Below, piece by piece: positions 10,265 to 19,317 of a stretch of 64,000 nucleotides of DNA (positions are counted from its first letter, which is position 1; each line of letters begins with the position of its first letter). The notes under the pieces were generated by a model. It was not told the DNA's origin. It saw only the letters and a program-made list of their open reading frames with translations, and did no database searches. Both the position numbers and the translations under genes were made by a program. This stretch comes from Tessaracoccus sp. OH4464_COT-324 (lineage in GTDB: Bacteria > Actinomycetota > Actinomycetes > Propionibacteriales > Propionibacteriaceae), in NCBI RefSeq assembly GCF_003932855.1, contig NZ_RQYZ01000012.1, forward strand, positions 1 through 64,000. Direction: 5' to 3'.

Positions 10265-12754
10265 TCAGGCGCGCTGAACGGCCCCGAAGCGCGCCACGGC
10301 CTCCGCCACCGCCGCCTGCCGGACCTCTGCTGCCTCAGCGTCAGTCAGCGTACGATCACCGCGGATCCGCAACGCGAAGGCGAGGGACTTCTTGCCCTCA
10401 CCAACCTGTTCACCCGTGAAAACGTCGAACAACCGCACGGATTCCAGCAACTCTCCTCCTCCGGCGACCAGGGCCGAGTGCACGTCGGCCGCCGCCACCG
10501 ATTGATCCACAATCAGGGCAACATCCTCCTTGGCCACCGGGAAGCTGTGCAGCAGGCCAATTCGCCCGGCGTGGGGCGCGGCGTCGAGCAGCGCGTCCAG
10601 GTTGAACTCCACCGCACAGGTTCGTGCCGGCAGACCGAAAGCAGCGATCACGTCGGGGTGCAGCTCACCGGCGTAGCCCAGCGAGGCCTCACCAACCAGC
10701 AGCTCCGCGGTTCGGCCCGGATGCCAGGGCGCTACATCGTCGCGCTGCCGCCGGACGAGGGCAACGCCCACCGCATTCGCCGCGCTTTCGGCCAGGGCCA
10801 CGACGTGGGTCCAGTCAGCGGCCACCGCCGGCCCGGACCAACCTGCCGGAACCCAGTTGCCCGCCACGAGGCCGGCCACGAACTGCGGCTGAGCTGGCAG
10901 CGCCGCGTCGAGTGCGCGAATCTCCTTGTCCGACGGCCGATGCGTCACCGCCGGACGCGGCGCATCCATCGGTTCACCGGCGAAGAAAACACTGCCCACC
11001 TCAAAGATCGCCACGTCGTCAATCGACCGAGAAACGTTCGTTGCCAACGCGCGCAGCAGCCCGGGCAACAAGGTGGTACGCAGCAGCGGGTGAGCATCGG
11101 ACAGCGGGTTGCTGAGCCGGACAGCGGAGCGCGCAGCCGACTGCTCGGGCAGGCCCAGCCTATCCAGTTCCTCGCTGCCGATGAACGGCAGGGTCATGCA
11201 CTGCGTGAATCCGGCAGCCACCACCGCGTGGATGACCTCTCGCCGCGCCGCCTGACGACGAGTCAGCCCCCCGCCTCCCGCAGCCACCGGAAGTCGTCGA
11301 CCAATGCGGTCATAGCCATACTTGCGGCCGACCTCCTCGACAATGTCATAGGGGTCGACCAGGTCGTTGCGCCACGTCGGAACCTCCAACGTAATGGAGT
11401 CGCCGAAGGCAGTGACCTCCGCACCCGTGGCCGTAAGCAGTCGAACTACCTCGTCGTAGTGGACTTCCGCGCCGAGCACGGCAGACACCAGCCCGGCTAG
11501 CAGCCGGATCGTGTGCCGCTCAGGCACCTGCCCGACGAAGGTCTCTCCCGCCACTTCACCGCCGCCGTACTTGATGATCAGTTCCGCAGCCTGACGGGCC
11601 GCGGAGAAGCCGAGTGCCGGATCCACGGTGCGCTCGAATCGCTTCGACGCCTCCGAGAACAACCCGTGGGCGCGGAAGGTGCGAGACACCGAGACCGAGT
11701 CGAAAGCAGCAGCCTCCAGGACAATGCGGGTGGTCCGCTCGTTCACCTCGGTGGTTTCACCACCCATGACACCGGCCAGGCCGATCGCACCCGAGTCGTC
11801 GGCGATGACCATGTCCTCGACGCGCAGCTTGCGCAGCTGCCCGTCAAGAGTGACCAGTTCCTCGTCCTGATCCGCCTGGCGAACACGGATGGCTCCCTGG
11901 AGCCGATCAGCGTCGTAAGCGTGCAGCGGCTGTCCGGATTCGAGCATCACGTAGTTGGTCACGTCCACGGCAAGCGAGATCGAGCGCACGCCCGACGCCC
12001 GCAGTCTGTCGACGATGTACCGGGGGGTCTTGGCCTGCGGGTTCGTCGCGTTAATCGTGATCGCGGTGAAAGCCGAACAATTCGGGGTCTGCAGAATCAC
12101 CTCGTGCCCGCTGGCTGCATCCGCCACCGGCGGAAGTCGGTACGGGTCGGTGAAGCTGCAGTTGAAAGCGATCGCCGCCTCGCGCGCCAGGCCGCGCAGC
12201 GACAGGCAGTAGCCGAGGTCCGGGGTCACGTCGATCTCCAGCACCTCGTCCGAAGTCCACAGCAGCTCGATCGCGCTCTCGCCCGGCGTGCCGGAACCCA
12301 GCACCATGATGCCTTCGTGATTCTCGCCCAGTCCGATCTCGTCCTCGGCACAGATCATGCCGTCCGATACGTGGCCGTACGTCTTGCGCGCAGAGATCTG
12401 GAAATCGCCCGGCAGGACCGTACCAGGCAGGGCAACCACGACGAGATCCCCGACTACGAAGTTGTGCGCGCCACAGACGATGCCCCGAGAGGCAGGTGTG
12501 TCCTCGGTGGCCGCTTCGTTCAGTTCCTCGCCGACGTCAACCCGGCAGTAGCGGATAACCTTCCCGTTCTTTTGCGGTTCTTCGACGAGGCTGAGCACGC
12601 GGCCAACCACCAACGGGCCGGTTACGGGGGAGCCGACGCTCTCGATCCGCTCCACCGTCAGGCCGACGTTGGTGAAACGCCTAGCGATCTCCTGCGCGGT
12701 GGCCTCCTCTGGCAACCTCACCAAGTCACGGAGCCAAGAAACAGGAACCTTCAT
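10265..12754 (-). CDS. pheT: Phenylalanyl-tRNA synthetase beta subunit
   Basis: 829 residues, the normal size. Partner of PheS in an alpha2-beta2 enzyme. The start MKVPVSWLRD is classic. Domains in order: an EMAP-II-like tRNA-binding domain (about 40-155), the B3/B4 editing domain (about 210-370), B5 (about 400-470), a catalytic-like core, and a C-terminal FDX-ACB anticodon-binding domain (about 735-829). It overlaps pheS by 4 bases, so the two subunits are made together. Confidence 0.96.
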   Translation of the reverse strand: MKVPVSWLRDLVRLPEEATAQEIARRFTNVGLTVERIESVGSPVTGPLVVGRVLSLVEEPQKNGKVIRYCRVDVGEELNEAATEDTPASRGIVCGAHNFVVGDLVVVALPGTVLPGDFQISARKTYGHVSDGMICAEDEIGLGENHEGIMVLGSGTPGESAIELLWTSDEVLEIDVTPDLGYCLSLRGLAREAAIAFNCSFTDPYRLPPVADAASGHEVILQTPNCSAFTAITINATNPQAKTPRYIVDRLRASGVRSISLAVDVTNYVMLESGQPLHAYDADRLQGAIRVRQADQDEELVTLDGQLRKLRVEDMVIADDSGAIGLAGVMGGETTEVNERTTRIVLEAAAFDSVSVSRTFRAHGLFSEASKRFERTVDPALGFSAARQAAELIIKYGGGEVAGETFVGQVPERHTIRLLAGLVSAVLGAEVHYDEVVRLLTATGAEVTAFGDSITLEVPTWRNDLVDPYDIVEEVGRKYGYDRIGRRLPVAAGGGGLTRRQAARREVIHAVVAAGFTQCMTLPFIGSEELDRLGLPEQSAARSAVRLSNPLSDAHPLLRTTLLPGLLRALATNVSRSIDDVAIFEVGSVFFAGEPMDAPRPAVTHRPSDKEIRALDAALPAQPQFVAGLVAGNWVPAGWSGPAVAADWTHVVALAESAANAVGVALVRRQRDDVAPWHPGRTAELLVGEASLGYAGELHPDVIAAFGLPARTCAVEFNLDALLDAAPHAGRIGLLHSFPVAKEDVALIVDQSVAAADVHSALVAGGGELLESVRLFDVFTGEQVGEGKKSLAFALRIRGDRTLTDAEAAEVRQAAVAEAVARFGAVQRA

Positions 12755-13860
12755 CGGGCGCCTCCAATCAACGAACGGCTGAAACGCACATCCCCCTCAA
12801 CGAAATAGCGAATGTCGGGCGCTCCGTTTCGGAACATCACGGTGCGCTCGATCCCCATCCCGAACGCGAACCCTGAGTACTCCTCCGGGTCGATGCCGCA
12901 GGCCTGGAGGACGCGCGGATTAACCACGCCACAGCCGCCCCACTCGATCCAACCCTCGCTCCGGCATGTCCGGCATGAGTTCTGCGGGTCCCCCACGGAC
13001 TTGCCGTGGCAGGCGAAGCACTGGAGATCCACCTCTGCAGATGGTTCGGTGAACGGGAAGTAATGCGGGCGCATGCGGGTCTCCACCTGGCCGAACAGCG
13101 CCTGAGCTAGGTGGTCCAAAGTTCCTCGAAGGTCCGCCATCGAGATTCCCTTGTCCACCACCAGGCCCTCCAGTTGGTGGAACATCGGCAGGTGAGTGGC
13201 GTCGTACTCGTCGGATCGGAACACTTTGCCCGGGCTGATTATGTACAGCGGCACACCACGGCTGAGCAGAGCGCGGGCTTGCACCGGAGAGGTCTGGGTA
13301 CGCAACAGCTTGGCCGCGCTGGGCGGATCCACCCAAAGGGTGTCCTGTTCGCCGCGCGCAGGATGGTCCGGGGGCAGGTTGAGCGCGTCGAAGTTGTACC
13401 ACTCGGCTTCAAGCTCCGGGCCCTCCGCGACCTCGTAGCCGAGCGCGACGAACACGTCGGTCATGCGATCGATCATGGCGGTTACGGGGTGGATGGCGCC
13501 CAGCGGCCGATGCTCGATCGGCAGCGTCATGTCCACCCGCTCCGCGACGAGTGCCTGCTGCAGCTCTTGGCGCGCCAACTCCTCCTGACGCGCGGCAACA
13601 GCCTGGTTCACTTGGCCGCGAGCCTGGCCCACCCGTTTGCCGACCTCCTTGCGGGCGGCAGGCGGCAGGGCCCCGATCTCCCGGTTCGCCAGCGCGAGTG
13701 GAGAGCGATCCCCGGCATGGGCGAGCCTCGCCTGTTTCAATTCTTCCGTCGTCGTCGCGGCAGCTACGGCCGCTAAAGCGTCCGCAACGTAGCCCTCGAC
13801 TGTTTCGGGGCTGAGTTGAGAAACCTGCTTGGGATCGTAATTGTCATTGGGCCCGCTCAT
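12751..13860 (-). CDS. pheS: Phenylalanyl-tRNA synthetase alpha subunit
   Basis: Catalytic subunit, 369 residues. The ATG is preceded by AAGGAG at 7 bases. An N-terminal coiled coil (about 10-90) is followed by the class II core. The motif 3 region GMGIERTVMF lies near the C-terminus. A four-cysteine insertion (CFACHGK...CRTC, near residues 265-285) is a known feature of many bacterial PheS proteins. The start lies 17 bases inside the upstream methyltransferase gene. Confidence 0.96.
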   Translation of the reverse strand: MSGPNDNYDPKQVSQLSPETVEGYVADALAAVAAATTTEELKQARLAHAGDRSPLALANREIGALPPAARKEVGKRVGQARGQVNQAVAARQEELARQELQQALVAERVDMTLPIEHRPLGAIHPVTAMIDRMTDVFVALGYEVAEGPELEAEWYNFDALNLPPDHPARGEQDTLWVDPPSAAKLLRTQTSPVQARALLSRGVPLYIISPGKVFRSDEYDATHLPMFHQLEGLVVDKGISMADLRGTLDHLAQALFGQVETRMRPHYFPFTEPSAEVDLQCFACHGKSVGDPQNSCRTCRSEGWIEWGGCGVVNPRVLQACGIDPEEYSGFAFGMGIERTVMFRNGAPDIRYFVEGDVRFSRSLIGGAR

Positions 13861-14665
13861 TGCGCACTCCTTCACTATTCCTTCGCTGTGCGGATGCCGT
13901 GGCGTACAGACAAACCGCCGCCGCGCTGGACAGGTTGAGGCTCTCTGCCCCGCCCCACATAGGGACGGCAACCACCTCGTCAGCCAGTGCGCGGTCGGCA
14001 ACGGGCAGCCCCCAGGCTTCGTTGCCCATGATCCAGGCGGTAGGCCGCCGAAGTTCGCCGCGCAGCGCCTTCAGATCTAGCGGTTCCCCCTCCCCGTCGG
14101 CCGCCAACACGTGCAGCCCCAGGGAGTGCACGCGATCTACCGCGTCGCGCAGATCAACTCCGGTGAGTATGGGCATGTGGAAAAGACTACCGACAGTGGA
14201 GCGCACCACCTTCGGATTATAAATATCGACGGACCCCGTGGTCAGGATGACCGCGTCGGCCCCGAAGGCGTCAGCGCAGCGGATCACGGTACCCGCGTTT
14301 CCGGGGTCGCGCACCTGTGAACAAATCACGACGAGTCGCGCATCAGAAATGTGCTCCCAGCCGAAGCTCAGTTGACGACAAACCGCTATGACGCCCTGCG
14401 GCGTCACCGTATCCGAGAGCTGACGCATGGCCGATTCGTCGGCACGCCAGAGGGTTCCCGAGTAGCCGTCGAGCAGATCGGCGTGCTTGGCCGGGTCGTC
14501 GACGACGACCTCCTCGACGATGTCACCCGCTGCCAGGGCTTCGCGGACGGCTTGCCGCCCCTCCACGAGGAACTTGTTCGCGATGTCCCGACCGCGGCGC
14601 TGCGTCAAACGACGAACCGAACGCAGCACCCCGACCGGGAGCGCTGCGTCCGGTTCGTGGCGCAC
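13844..14665 (-). CDS. SpoU/TrmH-family rRNA 2'-O-methyltransferase
   Basis: 273 residues if the GTG at 14665, eight bases after rplT, is the start. An N-terminal substrate-binding domain includes FLVEGRQAV near residue 35. The SpoU knot domain has QVRDPGNAGTVIR near 120, IMGNEAWGL near 215 and SLNLSSAAAV near 240: the three SPOUT motifs. In this conserved neighbourhood it is usually annotated as a 23S rRNA methyltransferase (TsnR-like). The start is uncertain because no strong ribosome-binding site is visible. Confidence 0.88.
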   Translation of the reverse strand: MRHEPDAALPVGVLRSVRRLTQRRGRDIANKFLVEGRQAVREALAAGDIVEEVVVDDPAKHADLLDGYSGTLWRADESAMRQLSDTVTPQGVIAVCRQLSFGWEHISDARLVVICSQVRDPGNAGTVIRCADAFGADAVILTTGSVDIYNPKVVRSTVGSLFHMPILTGVDLRDAVDRVHSLGLHVLAADGEGEPLDLKALRGELRRPTAWIMGNEAWGLPVADRALADEVVAVPMWGGAESLNLSSAAAVCLYATASAQRRNSEGVRNERAQ

Positions 14666-14672
14666 GGCAGAC

Positions 14673-15038
14673 TCAGGCTGCGGGAGTCTGGTGTTCCTTC
14701 GCGACGGCAACCAGCGCGTTGAAGGCCACAACATCGTTCACGGCAAGCTCGGCGAGGATCTTACGATCAACCTCCACGCCCGCGTTCTTCAGACCGCTGA
14801 TGAAGCGGTTGTAGGTCATGCCCTCCGCGCGGCAGCCCGCGTTGATCCGCTGAATCCACAGGCCACGGAAATCGCCCTTCTTGGCACGACGGTCGCGGTA
14901 GCTGTAAGTATACGAGTGAAGCAGCTGCTCCTTCGCCTTGCGGTACAGCCGAGAGCGCTGACCACGGTAGCCAGATGCCTGCTCAAGTACTTCGCGGCGC
15001 TTCTTCTTCGCGTTTACGGAACGCTTCACGCGTGCCAT
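14673..15038 (-). CDS. rplT: Ribosomal protein L20
   Basis: 121 residues, basic, with the usual start [15 protein letters not shown]. It binds 23S rRNA early in 50S assembly. It stands in the universal infC-rpmI-rplT order and in many bacteria represses its own operon through the infC leader. Its distance from rpmI is 48 bases. Confidence 0.98.
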   Translation of the reverse strand: MARVKRSVNAKKKRREVLEQASGYRGQRSRLYRKAKEQLLHSYTYSYRDRRAKKGDFRGLWIQRINAGCRAEGMTYNRFISGLKNAGVEVDRKILAELAVNDVVAFNALVAVAKEHQTPAA

Positions 15039-15086
15039 GTTGACTCCTTAGGAAAACGTATGAGGGATGCGGGTGGGTGGGTTGGC

Positions 15087-15293
15087 TCAGCGGCCCTTGT
15101 GCTTGCCAAGCAGCTTGCGCGCTTTCTTGGCCTCGACCTCGACGACCTCCACGTTGCCCTGCAGGCGACGGATTCGACGGGACGACTTGTGCTCGTTCAG
15201 GTGGCCGAGGTTGGCCTGACGGTGCATGAGCTTGCCCGACCCGGTAGTCTTGAACCGCTTCTTGGCACCGGAGTGCGTCTTCATCTTCGGCAT
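15087..15293 (-). CDS. rpmI: Ribosomal protein L35
   Basis: 68 residues, start [14 protein letters not shown], which is diagnostic of the family. Longer upstream in-frame sequence is not L35-like, so the ATG at 15293 is used. Middle gene of infC-rpmI-rplT. Confidence 0.97.
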   Translation of the reverse strand: MPKMKTHSGAKKRFKTTGSGKLMHRQANLGHLNEHKSSRRIRRLQGNVEVVEVEAKKARKLLGKHKGR

Positions 15294-15348
15294 GACGTGC
15301 TCGCTTTCTTCTTCTTTGGGGGTTACGAATCCGGCAGACGACCGACGC

Positions 15349-16041
15349 TCAGAAGAGGTCGATGTCCGGATCGATGTTGTCTGCGGGGCCGCGACGCTTC
15401 TTGGCGGGCTTGCTCTGTGCCGCCTTTTCGCGCAGCTTGGCCTCCGCGGCCTTTTCGGCAGCGGCGTCTTCCTGACGCTGGGCCATGCGACGGTCGCGAT
15501 CAGCATCGCGGTCGGCCTTCGCCTCGGTCTTCTTCTTGGTGGGCCCGAGCACCATCAGCATGTTCCGGCCGTCCTGCTTGGGGGCGGATTCAACATAGCC
15601 GAACTCGGCCACATCGTCGGCCAGCCGTTTCAGCAGATCAATGCCCAACTCGGGGCGCGACTGCTCACGGCCGCGGAACATGATGGTGATCTTGACCTTG
15701 TCGCCGGCCTTCAGGAAGCGGACGACGTGACCCTTCTTCGTCTCATAATCGTGGCTGTCAATCTTGAGCCGCAGCTTCATCTCCTTGGTGGAGACATTCG
15801 ACTGGTTCCGCCGCGCGTCCCGCACCTTCTGTGCGGCCTCGTACTTGAACTTGCCGTAATCCATCAGTTTCGCGACCGGCGGCCGCGCCTGCGGAGCGAC
15901 CTCGACGAGATCCAGATCACTTTCCGCGGCGAGGCGCAGCGCGTCCTCCACGCGGACTATGCCGACCTGCTCCCCCTTGGGGCCAACAAGCCGGACCTCA
16001 GGTACTCGGATGCGATCATTGATCCGTGGTTCAGTACTGAT
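15349..16041 (-). CDS. infC: Translation initiation factor IF-3 (ATC start codon)
   Basis: 230 residues, counted from an ATC codon at 16041. AGGAG lies five bases before it, and the family N-terminus ([17 protein letters not shown]) begins right after, so the first ATG at 15951 would cut off 30 conserved residues. Rare start codons in infC are a known feature that lets IF-3 limit its own synthesis. The N-domain, linker and C-domain are complete ([26 protein letters not shown]). A charged Lys/Ala/Glu-rich tail of about 45 residues extends beyond the usual end, as in several actinobacteria. Confidence 0.93.
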   Translation of the reverse strand: MSTEPRINDRIRVPEVRLVGPKGEQVGIVRVEDALRLAAESDLDLVEVAPQARPPVAKLMDYGKFKYEAAQKVRDARRNQSNVSTKEMKLRLKIDSHDYETKKGHVVRFLKAGDKVKITIMFRGREQSRPELGIDLLKRLADDVAEFGYVESAPKQDGRNMLMVLGPTKKKTEAKADRDADRDRRMAQRQEDAAAEKAAEAKLREKAAQSKPAKKRRGPADNIDPDIDLF

Positions 16042-16073
16042 GACAACTCCTATAGAGACAATCCGCGATCAAC

Positions 16074-16197
16074 AAAAAGGCCTCCGCGCGCGCAGAGGCC
16101 GAGGCGGATAAGTCGCCTAATCGAACCCGGCCGCCTCGGCGATCGCGGGTGGGAGTGGCCTCCACTTGAACGGATCAGTGATTCGCTGATCATGTGC
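16074..16197 (-). promoter_or_regulatory. infC leader with terminator/antiterminator-type structure
   Basis: The transcript upstream of infC can form a 9-bp GC-rich hairpin (16100-16079) followed by TTTTT (16078-16074), an intrinsic terminator ending 33 bases before the start codon. GCCGAGGCGG (16140-16131) is perfectly complementary to CCGCCTCGGC (16107-16098); this 10-bp helix shares three bases with the terminator stem. Further upstream is another hairpin at 16191-16173. The arrangement fits an attenuator controlling the infC-rpmI-rplT operon, probably by L20. The effector is inferred. Confidence 0.65.
16079..16100 (-). terminator. Intrinsic terminator hairpin in the infC leader
   Basis: A stem of nine pairs (one T-G) with a 4-base loop, then five T residues. 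It lies upstream of the coding region, so it acts as an attenuator rather than an operon end. Confidence 0.7.
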
Positions 16198-16203
16198 GGA
16201 ACG

Positions 16204-16232
16204 ATCTTAGCCCAACGTCGGCCCTGTTCCAA
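16204..16232 (-). promoter_or_regulatory. Promoter of the infC operon
   Basis: Minus strand TTGGAA (16232-16227), 17-base spacer, TAAGAT (16209-16204). Transcription would start near 16197, giving a leader of about 156 bases. Confidence 0.6.
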
Positions 16233-16246
16233 ACCCGCGCTCCCCG

Positions 16247-16882
16247 TCAGACCTTAGTGTCCTCCCCCGCAGCTTGAGTCTCTCCGGCTGTCTCTTCAAC
16301 CGAGCTTTCTCGCTCTGCCTCCTGGGCGGCGGCCGCCTCGGCCTCTACCTCCGCGATCATGGCCTCAAGAGAGCTGAGGGCCCCCTCAAGATTCGCTATC
16401 TGATCGGCATCGCTCTTCTTGACCCACCCGAAGGCCTCACCCTCGAACTCGACCAGCGCGAAACCTTGCGCGAACCGCTGCAATGGCTCACCCGAAATCA
16501 CCAGGGACGTGGGGCCTGCAGCATCGATAAGCAATTGGTCGGCACCCGCCTCTCGCACGGTCACGCACAGGTCGTCGAGCGTGCACGGGACCGGGCGGGC
16601 ACCCTTCTGCCAAGTTTCCATGGAGTCGAGGCCGGTGAACGCCAACAGGAAGGTTCCGTGATCGTTCACTAGCTTCACCGCCGCCATCTCCGCCTGTTTC
16701 TCCCCGCCCGAGTCGTCACCCGTCGCGACGATCGGCATCAGCAGTCGACTGGAGCAAAGAGCTACCAACGCTCGGATGTAGGAAATCTGGTCAGAAACCC
16801 GGGCGATTGCCTCCCGAGCGATCGGATCCGGCTCGCCGTGGTCGTCGGCAAAGCGAGCGTTGGGGTTAGACAAAGTTCGCAT
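16247..16882 (-). CDS. SseB-like domain protein
   Basis: 211 residues from the ATG at 16882. The core (about residues 30-165) resembles the SseB N-terminal domain found in many actinobacterial proteins of unknown role, including FLLAFTGLDSMETW and the LVEFEGEAFGW segment. The last 50 residues are Glu/Ala-rich and probably a coiled coil or disordered tail. Divergent from the membrane protein at 16932 with a 49-base gap. A gene at this spot next to infC is conserved in several actinobacteria. Function unknown. Confidence 0.75.
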   Translation of the reverse strand: MRTLSNPNARFADDHGEPDPIAREAIARVSDQISYIRALVALCSSRLLMPIVATGDDSGGEKQAEMAAVKLVNDHGTFLLAFTGLDSMETWQKGARPVPCTLDDLCVTVREAGADQLLIDAAGPTSLVISGEPLQRFAQGFALVEFEGEAFGWVKKSDADQIANLEGALSSLEAMIAEVEAEAAAAQEAERESSVEETAGETQAAGEDTKV

Positions 16883-16931
16883 GAGCCCAACACTAGCGGT
16901 GGCGGCGTGCACCCTGTGCCAGACTTGATCC

Positions 16932-17411
16932 ATGCTTACTCCATTGTTCGTCACCATCGTCCTCATGGCCTTCATCGGGGCGCTCGGTATCGGCTTCTGG
17001 GCCCGCAGCCGCCGAGCACGGCCCGTCGTCGGCGCGGTGGGCGCGATGCTGATTCCTCTCGGCCTGTATCTGCTGGGCGTAACGGGGTTGGTGATGCAGG
17101 GCATCAAAGCTGCCATCGACTGGGTGATCCAGACCCAGTGGACGGACGTGATGACCTGGGGAATCGGCCTGCTCGGCGGCGGCGTGATCCTGTGCGTGAT
17201 AGCTGCTTTCCTGCCGAAGGATCCCAAGGAGCAGCAGTCACCCACACCTGCGCCAGCACCCGCCGTTCCCGGGAAACCCGCCCGGCCAGCGGTGGCCTCG
17301 CCCTCGGCCCCGGCCGCCGCTCCCACGCCCGGCGCAAAGCCCAGCAAGGGCGGCCTGACTGCCGAGGATCAGGAGATCGAGGAATTGCTCAAAAAGCGCG
17401 GCATCATGTGA
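16932..17411 (+). CDS. Conserved small membrane protein with Pro/Ala-rich linker
   Basis: 159 residues. Three hydrophobic segments are predicted at about residues 3-23, 33-57 and 75-95. A Pro/Ala-rich linker (about 100-140) and a short charged tail ending EIEELLKKRGIM follow. The tail is conserved in actinobacterial relatives that I remember only as hypothetical proteins, so a protein-binding role is possible. The 3' end overlaps the convergent PH-domain gene by 8 bases. No function assigned. Confidence 0.7.
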   Translation: MLTPLFVTIVLMAFIGALGIGFWARSRRARPVVGAVGAMLIPLGLYLLGVTGLVMQGIKAAIDWVIQTQWTDVMTWGIGLLGGGVILCVIAAFLPKDPKEQQSPTPAPAPAVPGKPARPAVASPSAPAAAPTPGAKPSKGGLTAEDQEIEELLKKRGIM

Positions 17412-17889
17412 TGTCGCGCTCGACGCCGGTGGCGCCATTTGCCTTGAGCCAGCGACGCAATTGACGCACCTTCCTGCTTGCTTGTTCGCCCTCCACCGAC
17501 TGGATGGCGAGCGCTGCCTTTCGCACGTAGCCGGCCTCGGCGTCCGGATCCTTCACCAGCAGGTAGGCCCAGGGGTCGCCTTTACGCAGACGGACCCCCG
17601 CGATCTGCTCGACCCGATAGCGACGCACGAACAGCCCGTTGCGAATCACCACCTCGTCCCCAACGGCCCACAGGTGGGAATACCCCAAGGACAGCATCAC
17701 GCCGAGCAGGAGAAGCACGATGAACAGGAGCGTGCCCACTTGGAACACTGTCACCTGCGCGTGCACGCTCGGGCCCAGCAGGTACCACACCCATAGCGAA
17801 CCCGCGAACAAAACGGTGGAAAGCAGCACGCTGGTCACCAGCGCCGGCACGCTGATGAAACTGAGTCGCTCTTCGGCGGAAGATTCCAC
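17404..17889 (-). CDS. PH-domain membrane protein
   Basis: 161 residues with two membrane segments (about 14-38 and 45-68) followed by a bacterial pleckstrin-homology fold (about 75-135, including GDEVVIRNGLFVRRYRVEQI). It lies 10 bases after hisG, a common association in actinobacteria, though no role in histidine synthesis is known. It may be translated from the his transcript. Confidence 0.75.
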   Translation of the reverse strand: MESSAEERLSFISVPALVTSVLLSTVLFAGSLWVWYLLGPSVHAQVTVFQVGTLLFIVLLLLGVMLSLGYSHLWAVGDEVVIRNGLFVRRYRVEQIAGVRLRKGDPWAYLLVKDPDAEAGYVRKAALAIQSVEGEQASRKVRQLRRWLKANGATGVERDIT

Positions 17890-17899
17890 AGTGTCCTCC

Positions 17900-18757
17900 T
17901 CAAAGTCTGCAAGCGGCCAGCTGGGTCAGCAAAATACCCCGAGCTCCCGCGTCGTAAAGCCGGTCCATCAACAGGTGCGCCCCTTTGCGGGGAACCAGTG
18001 CGCGCACTGCGTACCATCCGTCCTTGGCCAGCGAGCTGACCGTCGGACCATCAACCCCCGGCGCAAGCCGCAACGTTGCTTCGAGCTGATCAGCGGGCAC
18101 GTTGTAGTCCATCATCAGGTAGTTCTGCGCAACCATCACCGAGCGCAGCCGTGTCTTCAACGCGCTTACCACCACGTCGTCCCCGCCCCCATCGGCTCGG
18201 CGAATGAGGACGGCCTCCGAATCGCAAATTGGCTCCCCGAACATCGCCAACCCGGCCTTGCGCAGCGTCGTCCCCGTATCGACGACATCGGCGACGACGT
18301 CCGCCACACCCAACCGAATGGCGGATTCCACCGCGCCGTCTAGATGAACGATCTCCGCCGCGATCTGCTTCTCGGCAAGGTAACGACCCAGCAGCCCTGA
18401 GTAGCTGGTCGCGATCCGCTTGCCCGCGAGATCCTGCACCGAGAGTTCCGCCTCCGCGGGGGCCGCAAAACGGAAGCACGAAGCCCCAAATCCGAGGGAC
18501 ATCTCCTCGATCGCGCTGGCACCGGAGTCGAGCAGCATATCCCTGCCGGTTATCCCCAGGTCAAGATCTCCCCGGCCAACGTACGTCGCGATGTCCCTCG
18601 GGCGCAGGTAGTAGAACTCGACGCGATGCTCGGAATCGATGAGAGTCAACTCCTTGCCGTCCGATCGCTGCCGGTAACCCGCGCTCAACAGCATCTCTTT
18701 GGCGGAGTCCGCCAGCGACCCCTTGTTGGGCACGGCCACACGCAAAAGTTCAGCCAT
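17900..18757 (-). CDS. hisG: ATP phosphoribosyltransferase (long form)
   Basis: First enzyme of histidine synthesis, joining ATP and PRPP. 285 residues from the ATG at 18757, which has AGGAGG five bases upstream; a more distal ATG overlaps the hisE stop and lacks this site. The length indicates the HisZ-independent long form with a C-terminal ACT-like regulatory domain (about 210-285) for histidine feedback. LDLGITGRDML near residue 65 and GTTLRKAGL near 170 are family motifs. Confidence 0.94.
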   Translation of the reverse strand: MAELLRVAVPNKGSLADSAKEMLLSAGYRQRSDGKELTLIDSEHRVEFYYLRPRDIATYVGRGDLDLGITGRDMLLDSGASAIEEMSLGFGASCFRFAAPAEAELSVQDLAGKRIATSYSGLLGRYLAEKQIAAEIVHLDGAVESAIRLGVADVVADVVDTGTTLRKAGLAMFGEPICDSEAVLIRRADGGGDDVVVSALKTRLRSVMVAQNYLMMDYNVPADQLEATLRLAPGVDGPTVSSLAKDGWYAVRALVPRKGAHLLMDRLYDAGARGILLTQLAACRL

Positions 18758-18768
18758 TCTTCCTCCTG

Positions 18769-19032
18769 TCACAGGTGGCGGTAGACGTCTTCGAGCTTCA
18801 TATCCAGCTTCAGCATCAGCACCTGCAGGTGATACAGCAACTGGCTGATTTCCTCGGCCGCCGCGTCCTTGCTCTCATACTCGGCAGCCATCCAGACCTC
18901 GGCTGCCTCCTCAACGATCTTCTTGCCGATGCTGTGCACGCCTGCGTCGAGACGCGCAACCGTCCCGGAACCCTCTGGGCGAGCCTGGGCCGCCAGCGAC
19001 AGCTGTTCGAACAACTGCTCAAAGCTTTTCAT
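18769..19032 (-). CDS. hisE: Phosphoribosyl-ATP pyrophosphatase
   Basis: 87 residues, all-alpha MazG-like fold. [13 protein letters not shown] (near residues 40-52) carries the metal-binding glutamates. It removes pyrophosphate from phosphoribosyl-ATP, the step after HisG, which follows 11 bases downstream. An AGGAGG lies upstream at about 11 bases. Confidence 0.93.
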   Translation of the reverse strand: MKSFEQLFEQLSLAAQARPEGSGTVARLDAGVHSIGKKIVEEAAEVWMAAEYESKDAAAEEISQLLYHLQVLMLKLDMKLEDVYRHL

Positions 19033-19317
19033 CTGAACGCTTACCTCCTCGCTACCCGCCGCTCAGCTGCTCGGGGCACAGGGCTGCGGGTCTCGGCCAC
19101 AATCTACCCCAGAAGAAGCACCGATCGTCGCGGCCCAGGTACGTGCGGCAACGGCGGAGCCTGTTCCGAAGGCGCCGCTATCCCAGATACACTGTGGGAG
19201 GTTCCGTTGAGTCCGCAGCAGCCGCCCATCGCGCCGGGCGCGCAGACTGGGATGCCACAGGGCCTTTTTCACCCATCACGACGTTCCGTAGCCCGCCACG
19301 GGCTCCCGAAACAGGTC
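19033..19317. other. Intergenic gap between hisE and the DUF3090 gene
   Basis: 285 bases with no convincing gene. A 6-bp stem with 3-base loop at 19290-19304 follows the DUF3090 stop and may help end transcription, but it has no T-run. A TTG with GGGAGG in front (19207, plus strand) opens a Pro-rich frame that runs antisense through the DUF3090 gene; I do not accept it as a gene. Confidence 0.5.

Noticed and set aside
12960-13030. Cysteine cluster in PheS as an unusual metal site
   Set aside because: This insertion is common in bacterial PheS.
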